NCBI GenBank assembly: GCA_003641555.1
Contig: QNAT01000121.1
Span: forward strand, 1-5,027
Direction of reading: 5' to 3'
Origin: Thermotoga sp.
Lineage (GTDB): Bacteria; Thermotogota; Thermotogae; B3-G13
DNA: 5,027 nt
Position numbers and translations under genes: made by a program. Numbering within the stretch: the first letter of the stretch is position 1; the number at the start of each line of letters is the position of its first letter. The notes under the pieces are model-generated. The model was not told the DNA's origin. It did not search any database and saw only the letters and a list, made by a program, of their open reading frames with translations. Below, one piece after another: positions 1 through 5,027 of this stretch.

Positions 1-836
1 GAAGGTATACGAATTGGGGTTACAAATGCACGAGAAAATTTCATTTTTCTGTCTTCCACATCTAAGGTTATGTTCTTCTGAGAATCCATATCTATACCCA
101 TGCTCAAAAGGGTCTTTTTTACAGTATCCATTAATCTACCAATAGTAAATAACTTGTTGAACCGTTGTCCTTGCAGTAAGTAGTTCATATCCGCCTGTGT
201 CATATCTTTTGAGCGCATTTGCAAGTATTTTTCAGCGAAATATTCTAAGAGTGTGCTGTAGCTTTCTTCAGTCTCTTTCAAAAATCTTTCCGCATTTTCC
301 TTTACTTCCGTTACATCTATTTTCTTGATATCAATTACCATATCAATGTAATTTTTGTATCCCAATTCTTTTGCCATTTTGAATTGTTTCTCTACAATAA
401 ATACATAATCATCTTCGTATTGTTTAAGTAGATCTGAAAAGGCATGATCGTATTTTTCTCTCAACATCCTATCTGGAGTGGTTGAGATCAAGATAGGTAA
501 TTGTCTAAAAGGTATGCTCTTATCTTCTATTTCCATTACTTTGGTGTTTTGAGATTCAATGAGTTTTCCATATTGAGAAGAAACGTTGAAATCAAGCAGA
601 TTTCTCACCACAAAATGCAGTAGATATTCGGTAATGCGTTTTTCATCATTGATTACCTTATCTCTGAGGTCCTTCAGAAAAAATACTGTATCTGAGGAAT
701 ATAGTTCAGGATAGTTTTTCATTACAGCCGCTCTCTTGTTTTCTGCAGCTGGATCTGAGAAATCGTTGTAGTACAAAGACATCACTTTCGTATTGTACTC
801 TTCTGCCCTCTGGGATAATTCATATATTTTATCCAT
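1..836 (-). CDS. M3-family oligoendopeptidase (PepF-like), N-terminal part, cut by the window edge
   Basis: An open frame reads leftward from ATG at 834-836 to the window edge, 278 complete codons with no stop, starting MDKIYELSQRAEEYN. The protein is helical, charged and soluble, with no signal peptide or membrane segment. The last visible residues, SRAFVTPIRIP (268-278), resemble the segment that in M3 oligoendopeptidase F-like proteins leads into a GGQ-x-D-Y stretch and then the HExxH zinc site. The helical N-terminal half also fits that family, whose members are cytoplasmic zinc peptidases acting on short peptides. The zinc site itself would lie beyond base 1, so activity cannot be judged here. 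A GGAGGT ribosome binding site at 850-855 lies 13 bases before the ATG, a long spacing, but no other in-frame start is closer. The gene follows the korC-like gene after 85 bases and could share its transcript. The family call rests on recognition of the pre-active-site segment. Confidence 0.8.
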   Translation of the reverse strand, partial: MDKIYELSQRAEEYNTKVMSLYYNDFSDPAAENKRAAVMKNYPELYSSDTVFFLKDLRDKVINDEKRITEYLLHFVVRNLLDFNVSSQYGKLIESQNTKVMEIEDKSIPFRQLPILISTTPDRMLREKYDHAFSDLLKQYEDDYVFIVEKQFKMAKELGYKNYIDMVIDIKKIDVTEVKENAERFLKETEESYSTLLEYFAEKYLQMRSKDMTQADMNYLLQGQRFNKLFTIGRLMDTVKKTLLSMGIDMDSQKNITLDVEDRKMKFSRAFVTPIRIP

Positions 837-849
837 AGATACTGTCTTA

Positions 850-855
850 ACCTCC
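850..855 (-). promoter_or_regulatory. Ribosome binding site of the M3 peptidase gene
   Basis: The minus strand reads GGAGGT here, a full-strength Shine-Dalgarno match. It lies 13 bases upstream of the ATG at 834-836. The spacing is longer than the usual 5 to 10, but there is no in-frame ATG, GTG or TTG between the site and that ATG. Confidence 0.6.
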
Positions 856-880
856 GATCTTTAGACTTGTTCGATGAAAT

Positions 881-910
881 TGTAGGGGCAAATGTTCGTT
901 CGTCCTTACA
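881..910. repeat. 30-base imperfect palindrome (stem-loop) in the korC-peptidase spacer
   Basis: The plus strand reads TGTAGGGGCAAAT, a four-base GTTC loop, then GTTCGTCCTTACA. As plus-strand RNA the two 13-base arms pair at every position but one (an A opposite C), using G-U pairs at four positions. On the minus strand those G-U positions become A-C mismatches, so the fold is much weaker in the transcript that reads through the genes. No T-run follows on the minus strand, so it is a poor candidate for an intrinsic terminator after korC. Its head GTAGGGGCA resembles GTAGGGACA at the start of the larger palindromic element at 4943-5027, which suggests related dispersed repeats. Confidence 0.6.
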
Positions 911-921
911 GTTTTACAAAT

Positions 922-1500
922 CTATAACAAGAATGAAATATTTGCTACAGATTCATATCCGAGTTCAAAAGCCTTTTTATTCTCTTCCACGAATTTACCT
1001 TTGAAATGGTCTATCAAAGCATTTTTTACATGCTCTTTATCCACAACATTTTTACAACTCCTCGTGAGTATACCCAAGGCTATGGAGTTTGCAAACATCC
1101 TATTACTGAATTTTTCTACAGACATCTGAGATATTGGCATCTCTATTATTCTTCTCGTTATTCTTTCCACCACTGAAGAAATAGAATGAACATACGTAGT
1201 ATCCAGGATCAATATGGCATTACCATCCATATCCTCTGCAAACACATCGAGAGCCATTTGATGCAAACATAGAAGGACATCTATACTTTCTGTTTCCGGG
1301 AAGTTTATAGGCTGATCTGATACTATGATATCGCTCTTCGTCAAACCACCTCTTACCTGTGCACCGTAGCTCTGGGTTTGCACTACCCACTTACCAGCAT
1401 CAGCAAGGGCATTGGCAAAGATGATCCCCAGGGCAACGTTACCCTGTCCACCCACACCTCCAAGCCTTATACCGTATATACGAGGCTTTTTTGCCTTCAT
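922..1500 (-). CDS. korC: 2-oxoacid:ferredoxin oxidoreductase, gamma subunit (KorC-like)
   Basis: This 192-residue protein is a complete gamma subunit, the usual size for KorC. In this enzyme class the gamma domain supports oxidative decarboxylation of a 2-oxoacid with CoA, yielding acyl-CoA, CO2 and reduced ferredoxin, in the cytoplasm. The family's glycine-rich motif GGVGGQG sits at residues 14-20. The conserved segment TQSYGAQVRGG is at 42-52, followed by SDIIVSDQPINFPE. The ATG overlaps the korB stop in an ATGA (1497-1500), and GAGGTG at 1506-1511 sits five bases upstream, so the start is secure and translation is probably coupled to korB. Family knowledge favours 2-oxoglutarate or a related 2-oxoacid as substrate. 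Sequence alone cannot exclude pyruvate or branched-chain acids. No alpha subunit is encoded in the window. Confidence 0.9.
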   Translation of the reverse strand: MKAKKPRIYGIRLGGVGGQGNVALGIIFANALADAGKWVVQTQSYGAQVRGGLTKSDIIVSDQPINFPETESIDVLLCLHQMALDVFAEDMDGNAILILDTTYVHSISSVVERITRRIIEMPISQMSVEKFSNRMFANSIALGILTRSCKNVVDKEHVKNALIDHFKGKFVEENKKAFELGYESVANISFLL

Positions 1501-2324
1501 TCTCTCACCTCACTCGCTCGTTCTATTATTTTCGCATAACGCTCCGTGTATTCTTCTCTCTCTATATCGACAAATTTTCCTATGATGAACTTATCTTTCA
1601 ACTCTTCTCTGGACATCGCCTGCGCCTTTGTATTCATAACTGCATGATCTCTGAGATAAAATAACATATCTGTTGGTTTGGAAGATAAATTGTATCTACC
1701 ATAGTACGTAGGACAGGGAGTGAATACATCAATAACAGATATACCTTTGTGCAATATACCTTCTTTTATATATTTAGTAGTTAACATATGATGATATGCT
1801 GTACTCCTTGCTACATAAGTAGCTTCAGCGGCCTTTGCAAGGTTTACTACATCAAACGGTGGATCTATATTACCGTAGACACTCGTGGTAGAAAAATCTC
1901 CCTCAGGAGTTGTTGGAGAAAATTCCCCTCCTGTCATGCCGTACATCCTATTGTTAAATATGATAACGGTGAGATCAATATTCCTTCTACACGCATGTAT
2001 GAAATGATTCCCTCCTATTGCCAGAGCATCCCCATCACCAGTTAAGACTATAACTCTAAGGGAAGGATTTACCATCTTCACGCCTGTTGCAAACGCTATA
2101 GCTCTGCCATGAAGTGTATGAAGCGTATTGAAGTCTATATAACCTGTAGCCCTTGATGAACATCCTATACCAGATATGACAGCAACTTCTCTCTTCATCA
2201 AATTCAACTCCTTTACAGCTCTTAAAAATGAGGAAAGAATTATGCCGTTCCCACAACCAGGACACCATACTGTTGGCATACGATCTTTTCGTAGGAAATC
2301 TTTCGCTGCCGAAGCATTTACCAT
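1497..2324 (-). CDS. korB: 2-oxoacid:ferredoxin oxidoreductase, beta subunit (KorB-like, TPP-binding)
   Basis: This is the thiamine-pyrophosphate subunit of a 2-oxoacid:ferredoxin oxidoreductase, 275 residues from the chosen start. Visible landmarks are WCPGCG (cysteines 21 and 24), GIGCSS (Cys55), HTLHGR (69-74), the TPP/Mg motif GDGD (96-99) closing with NN (124-125), GMTGGEFSPTT (129-139) and TPCPTY (Cys204). The four cysteines match the set that binds the proximal [4Fe-4S] cluster in KorB/PorB proteins, so the subunit looks functional. GMTGG-x-xSPTT is typical of the 2-oxoglutarate-type branch. An upstream ATG at 2343-2345 would give 282 residues but has no ribosome binding site. ATG at 2322-2324 has GAGGTG nine bases upstream and begins one base after the glpK stop, so it is preferred. 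The stop overlaps the korC start by four bases. The partner alpha subunit, which completes the active site, is not in this window. Confidence 0.92.
   Translation of the reverse strand: MVNASAAKDFLRKDRMPTVWCPGCGNGIILSSFLRAVKELNLMKREVAVISGIGCSSRATGYIDFNTLHTLHGRAIAFATGVKMVNPSLRVIVLTGDGDALAIGGNHFIHACRRNIDLTVIIFNNRMYGMTGGEFSPTTPEGDFSTTSVYGNIDPPFDVVNLAKAAEATYVARSTAYHHMLTTKYIKEGILHKGISVIDVFTPCPTYYGRYNLSSKPTDMLFYLRDHAVMNTKAQAMSREELKDKFIIGKFVDIEREEYTERYAKIIERASEVRE
1506..1511 (-). promoter_or_regulatory. Ribosome binding site of korC, inside the end of korB
   Basis: GAGGTG on the minus strand lies five bases before the korC ATG and within the last codons of korB. Combined with the ATGA stop-start overlap, it indicates translational coupling of the two subunits. 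Confidence 0.75.
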
Positions 2325-2325
2325 A

Positions 2326-3819
2326 CTATTCATCACCTCGTTCATTTAACAATTTTCTGATCGAATCTTTCCATCCCTTATATAATTTTTCTCTCTCACT
2401 TTCATCCATATCAGGCACAAAATCTTTGCTATTATATCGTAAAGCACTTAAAGAATCTTTAGATGCCCAATACCTGACTTTCAAACCTGCCAGATATGCA
2501 GCACCCATTGCTGTTACTTCTTTTATTCCTGTTTTTCGAATCGGTATGTTGATTATATCAGTCTGGAATTGCATCAAGAACTTGTTGTCCGTCATTCCAC
2601 CATCTACCATTATATATGGGATCTTCACAGCATAGTCTGATCTCATCGTTTCTATTATATCCAACACTTGATATCCCACGGATTCCAGAGCAGCACGAAC
2701 TATATGCCCTCTCTTAGTGCCTCGTGTTATTCCGAAGATAGCACCTCTGATATCAGGTTTCCAGTATGGAGCACCTAATCCCACAAAGGCTGGTATGAAA
2801 TATACACCTTCCGTTGAGGATACGGCAGTTGCAATTTTCTCCGATTCAGAATAATCTTTTATGAATCCCATGTTGTCTCTCAACCATTGTATCACAGCTC
2901 CTGCGATAAAAGAACTACCTTCTATTGCGTAGTCTATTTCCTTCTCGGTGGAAGCTGCCAGTGTAAATAATAGGCCTTTTTTAGGAACCATCATATCCCT
3001 ACCCACGTTCATGAGTATGAAAGACCCGGTGCCATATGTAACCTTCGTCTCTCCTTTATTAAAACAGCGATGACCGAAGAGAGCGGCTTGCTGATCGCCC
3101 ACTATACCAGTAATAGGGACTCCCTTAGGGAGTCTTCCTATTTCCACTGTCTTACCAAATTCGTATGATGAAGGATGGACATCTGGTAACATGGAAGGAG
3201 GTATATCCATAATGGAGAGGATCTTCTCGTCCCATTTAAGGTCCTTTATATTGAACAACATGGTTCTGGATGCGTTGGTATGATCCGTCGCATGCACACT
3301 GCCACCAGTGAGTTTCCACAGGAGCCATGAATCGACGGTACCGAAGAGCAACCTTTTATCCTCGGCTAATTTTCTTGCTTCTTCGACATTATCCAGTATC
3401 CATTTCACCTTGGTAGCAGAAAAATATGGGTCCAATGTCAGGCCTGTCCTGGAGCGTATCTCTTCTTCCATTCCTCTCGCTCTCATTTCTTCACATAAAA
3501 TAGCTGTACGCCTGCACTGCCAGACTATCGCATTGTATACAGGTTTACCTGTTATTCCATCCCAAACTATAGTCGTTTCGCGCTGATTGGTTATACCTAC
3601 TGCTGCTAAATATATATTCCCTTCCAATACTTCTTGTATTACCTCCATCACACTGCTCCATATCTCCTCTGGTGCGTGTTCTATCCATCCTGGCCTGGGA
3701 TAATATTGTTTAAAGGTTCGTTGAGCTGATCTCACGATCTTACCTTCTCTATTTATCAGAAATGCTTTCGTATTGGTCGTACCCTGATCTATAGCAAGGA
3801 TAAACTCTTCTATATCCAA
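2326..3819 (-). CDS. glpK: Glycerol kinase
   Basis: Glycerol kinase of the FGGY sugar-kinase family (ATP + glycerol to sn-glycerol 3-phosphate), cytoplasmic, 497 residues against 502 in E. coli. The ATP-site motif DQGTT begins at residue 11, the same position as in E. coli. Glycerol-binding residues are Arg80-Glu81 (NQRETT), Tyr132 and Asp242-Gln243 (GDQQAALFG). IVWQCRRT is at 98-105. FGGY signature 1 fits YFSATKVKWILDN (132-144), and signature 2 fits the stretch 359-379 from GAIFG to AALES. The start is TTG: the preceding in-frame codons are AAA then TGA, and length agrees with the family. GGGAGGTG (3830-3837) lies 10 bases upstream, and an out-of-frame ATG lies between. The loop holding the fructose-1,6-bisphosphate residues of the E. 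coli enzyme is not conserved (Gly and Arg replaced by Pro and Gly), so that inhibition is probably absent. The gene runs straight into korB with one base between. Confidence 0.97.
   Translation of the reverse strand: MDIEEFILAIDQGTTNTKAFLINREGKIVRSAQRTFKQYYPRPGWIEHAPEEIWSSVMEVIQEVLEGNIYLAAVGITNQRETTIVWDGITGKPVYNAIVWQCRRTAILCEEMRARGMEEEIRSRTGLTLDPYFSATKVKWILDNVEEARKLAEDKRLLFGTVDSWLLWKLTGGSVHATDHTNASRTMLFNIKDLKWDEKILSIMDIPPSMLPDVHPSSYEFGKTVEIGRLPKGVPITGIVGDQQAALFGHRCFNKGETKVTYGTGSFILMNVGRDMMVPKKGLLFTLAASTEKEIDYAIEGSSFIAGAVIQWLRDNMGFIKDYSESEKIATAVSSTEGVYFIPAFVGLGAPYWKPDIRGAIFGITRGTKRGHIVRAALESVGYQVLDIIETMRSDYAVKIPYIMVDGGMTDNKFLMQFQTDIINIPIRKTGIKEVTAMGAAYLAGLKVRYWASKDSLSALRYNSKDFVPDMDESEREKLYKGWKDSIRKLLNERGDE
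2334..2339 (-). promoter_or_regulatory. Ribosome binding site that fixes the korB start
   Basis: GAGGTG on the minus strand lies within the last codons of glpK, nine bases before ATG at 2322-2324. The other candidate starts are poorly served: ATG 2331-2333 abuts it with no spacing, and ATG 2343-2345 lies upstream of it. Confidence 0.65.
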
Positions 3820-3829
3820 TTTTCATACT

Positions 3830-3837
3830 CACCTCCC
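3830..3837 (-). promoter_or_regulatory. Strong ribosome binding site of glpK
   Basis: The minus strand reads GGGAGGTG, one of the strongest Shine-Dalgarno matches in the window. It is 10 bases from the in-frame TTG (3817-3819) but only 3 bases from an out-of-frame ATG (3824-3826), which opens a 25-codon frame ending at 3749. Confidence 0.7.
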
Positions 3838-3869
3838 TTAATTGTGTTTTTAGCCACGAACTCACACTA

Positions 3870-3878
3870 ATTATCACA
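3870..3878 (-). promoter_or_regulatory. Possible extended -10 element for glpK
   Basis: The minus strand reads TGTGATAAT, an extended -10 match (TGn plus GATAAT, one base off TATAAT), about 50 bases before the glpK start. No convincing -35 hexamer lies 17 bases further upstream (TGAGTG there). It could give glpK-korBC their own transcript apart from the HAD gene. The evidence is weak because the spacer is rich in GTGA/TGAT words. Confidence 0.25.
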
Positions 3879-3913
3879 AATCACCTAACATCACTCATTC
3901 ACCCATCTACTCA

Positions 3914-4747
3914 TCAATGTTTTCTCTGTGCCTCTGCTGCTGATCCTACGATTTTGATGAATTTCTTTACTGCCCTGTACACTCCCTCATCTGTATTGGA
4001 AGTCGTTACATAATCCGCTACTTCTTTCAGCTTTGGATTGGCATTAGAAACTGCTACTCCCAGGCCTGCATATTTCAACATTTCGATATCGTTTTCGTTA
4101 TCACCAAATGCAACGACTTCACTAAGGGGAATATTCAGGATATTGCATAGCTTTTTCAACGCTATTCCCTTCGAAACCCCTTCAGGAAGTATCTCCAGAT
4201 AATTAGATTCTGAGTTCACGAGATTGGGATCTCTCAATTCTTTTCTCAGATCGGATGCATATTTATCCAGCATATCTCTGATCCCTATTACGAGTATCTT
4301 CACAAGTGGTGCATTCAGTATTTTATGCCAGTTATTCACTTCAATACATTCAACCTTATCTTTTTCCATGTATCGTCTTATCACGTTGTTCTTTTCTCTT
4401 ACATAGGCATTTTCATTATCATATGCAATTGCATTAAGGGAAGGATAAAGAGCATCCAGGACCTCGAGGGCCTTCACAGATACCCTGTGATCTAAAAACC
4501 TTTCGTATAGATATCTATCCAGGACAGGATCGTATATCTTTGCTCCATTATACAAGATCATCGGATAGAAGATGTCGAGTTGTTCTGCAAATTGCATGGC
4601 AGAATCTTTTTTTCTTCCTGTAGCCAATGAAACACCAATACCCATTTTCACTGCGTCTCTTAGAATTTTCTTAGTTCTGGGAGAGGTTTGACGTTCATTA
4701 TCAACCAGAGTTCCATCTATATCTGTCACTATCAATCTGTATCTCAT
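3914..4747 (-). CDS. Cof-type HAD-IIB family phosphatase
   Basis: A 277-residue cytoplasmic haloacid-dehalogenase-superfamily phosphatase, a normal length for the Cof/YidA group. Motif I is DIDGT (nucleophile Asp9, acid/base Asp11), motif II is the Thr in SLATGR (Thr43), motif III is Lys193 in EGVSKGIAL, and motif IV is GDNEND (Asp216 and Asp220, Mg2+ ligands). The stretch from about 80 to 185 between motifs II and III is the C2-type cap that sets substrate choice. GVAVSNANPKLKEVADYVT (230-248) is the usual tail of this family. Known members hydrolyse sugar phosphates, flavin nucleotides or similar small phosphates. The substrate cannot be read from sequence. The position ahead of glpK could hint at polyol or sugar phosphates, but that is inference. 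There is no Shine-Dalgarno before the ATG, and a promoter lies only 11 bases upstream, so the mRNA may be leaderless. Confidence 0.93.
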   Translation of the reverse strand: MRYRLIVTDIDGTLVDNERQTSPRTKKILRDAVKMGIGVSLATGRKKDSAMQFAEQLDIFYPMILYNGAKIYDPVLDRYLYERFLDHRVSVKALEVLDALYPSLNAIAYDNENAYVREKNNVIRRYMEKDKVECIEVNNWHKILNAPLVKILVIGIRDMLDKYASDLRKELRDPNLVNSESNYLEILPEGVSKGIALKKLCNILNIPLSEVVAFGDNENDIEMLKYAGLGVAVSNANPKLKEVADYVTTSNTDEGVYRAVKKFIKIVGSAAEAQRKH

Positions 4748-4758
4748 TTCAGTTATAT

Positions 4759-4767
4759 ATTATAGCA
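4759..4767 (-). promoter_or_regulatory. Extended -10 promoter element of the HAD phosphatase gene
   Basis: The minus strand reads TGCTATAAT: a perfect TATAAT with the TGn extension. Only a weak hexamer (TGTTCC, 4782-4787) stands at a 17-base spacing as -35, which is common for extended -10 promoters. The end of TATAAT is 11 bases from the ATG, so transcription would begin about four bases before it or at it. Confidence 0.55.
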
Positions 4768-4842
4768 TCTTATTATCGACTGGAACATTATCTCTTTTGA
4801 ATTTTAAGATCTATTATTTTAATTAATGTTTTCTTTGGTTCG

Positions 4843-4863
4843 TTTGACTTGTATCAAGACAAA
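4843..4863. promoter_or_regulatory. Dyad-symmetric operator candidate resembling an FNR/CRP-family site
   Basis: Two arms, TTTGACTTG (4843-4851) and CAAGACAAA (4855-4863), flank TAT and are complementary at eight of nine positions. The core TTGAC-TTGT-ATCAA (4844-4857) matches nine of ten fixed bases of the TTGAT-N4-ATCAA consensus of FNR-type regulators. It is centred about 100 bases upstream of the predicted HAD transcription start, farther than most activator sites. It could instead serve a gene beyond the right edge. No regulator is encoded in the window. Confidence 0.3.
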
Positions 4864-4942
4864 AGAAATGAACATAACAGGGTGTTGTAAAACAAAGGTA
4901 TTTGAAAATAGAATGTTAAGGTGCGATCGTTTCAGAAAAATC

Positions 4943-5027
4943 GTAGGGACAGGTTTTTAAACCTGTCCGATGGAACGGAGTTCCATAATATCATTCGCCT
5001 TTGGCGAATCGGACAGGAGGTAAACTC
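4943..5027. repeat. Composite palindromic repeat element, branched stem-loop, truncated by the window end
   Basis: The element is a series of nested inverted repeats. Arm A, GGACAGGTTT (4947-4956), pairs perfectly with AAACCTGTCC (4959-4968). Alternatively CCTGTCCGAT (4962-4971) pairs perfectly with ATCGGACAGG (5008-5017), enclosing two short perfect hairpins: ATGGAAC-GGA-GTTCCAT (4970-4986) and ATTCGCC-TTT-GGCGAAT (4993-5009). Each hairpin shares two bases with the enclosing stem. A last arm GAG (5017-5019) faces CTC (5025-5027) at the edge, so another hairpin probably continues outside. The sequence is more GC-rich than the AT-rich spacer to its left. No protein is encoded in it. It is non-autonomous, and its function is unknown. 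Confidence 0.75.

Noticed and set aside
881..910. Intrinsic terminator after korC.
   Set aside because: On the transcribed minus strand the stem has several mismatches and is followed by CAATTTCATC, not a T-run.
2325..2345. korB start at the upstream ATG (2343-2345), giving 282 residues.
   Set aside because: It lacks a ribosome binding site, and the extra residues MNEVMNS are not part of the conserved fold; the ATG at 2322-2324 is better served. It cannot be fully excluded.
2228..2635. Plus-strand open frame of 135 codons antisense to korB and glpK.
   Set aside because: It lies opposite two well-supported conserved genes, and its product resembles no family; it is a shadow frame.
4868..4960. 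Short plus-strand open frame from ATG at 4868 (about 30 codons) in the upstream spacer.
   Set aside because: It has no convincing Shine-Dalgarno, ends inside the palindromic element, and its translation shows no recognisable motif; expected by chance in AT-rich DNA.
4936..4968. Intrinsic terminator, on the minus strand, of a gene lying to the right.
   Set aside because: A 10 bp hairpin is followed by a five-T run, but only after CTACGA, and the hairpin is part of a larger repeat element. Possible but not supported enough to annotate.
4962..5017. tRNA-like cloverleaf.
   Set aside because: The branched fold has only two short inner arms, with no anticodon arm layout, T-loop consensus or CCA-side acceptor geometry.

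Overview
The window reads as a piece of an anaerobic bacterial chromosome with moderate-to-low GC, strong GGAGGT-type ribosome binding sites and tightly packed genes. The lineage cannot be fixed from this sequence. Anaerobic life is inferred from a 2-oxoacid:ferredoxin oxidoreductase. All five genes lie on the minus strand, so transcription runs from high to low coordinates. No plus-strand gene, RNA gene, CRISPR array or insertion sequence with a transposase was found.

In order of transcription: 4748-5027 is a 280-base AT-rich intergenic region. It holds a composite palindromic element cut by the window edge (4943-5027), an FNR/CRP-like dyad (4843-4863) and a probable extended -10 promoter (4759-4767). 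A Cof-type HAD phosphatase follows (3914-4747), apparently on a leaderless or nearly leaderless transcript. A 94-base GTGA-rich spacer leads to glycerol kinase glpK (2326-3819, TTG start). The beta (korB-like, 1497-2324) and gamma (korC-like, 922-1500) subunits of a 2-oxoacid:ferredoxin oxidoreductase come next. glpK-korB-korC have essentially no intergenic space (1 base, then a 4-base ATGA overlap), so they look translationally coupled. An 85-base spacer with a 30-base stem-loop repeat (881-910) precedes the 5' part of an M3-type oligoendopeptidase gene (1-836), which runs off the left edge.

GlpK would feed glycerol into lower glycolysis as glycerol 3-phosphate. The KorBC pair would pass electrons from a 2-oxoacid to ferredoxin while making an acyl-CoA, but it needs an alpha subunit that is not in this window. 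The HAD phosphatase and the peptidase have no evident pathway link to them.

The proteins are ordinary family members. The most unusual content is non-coding: a multi-hairpin palindrome at the right edge that can be drawn as a branched fold, and a smaller hairpin at 881-910 sharing its GTAGGG head. Together they suggest a dispersed palindromic repeat family.
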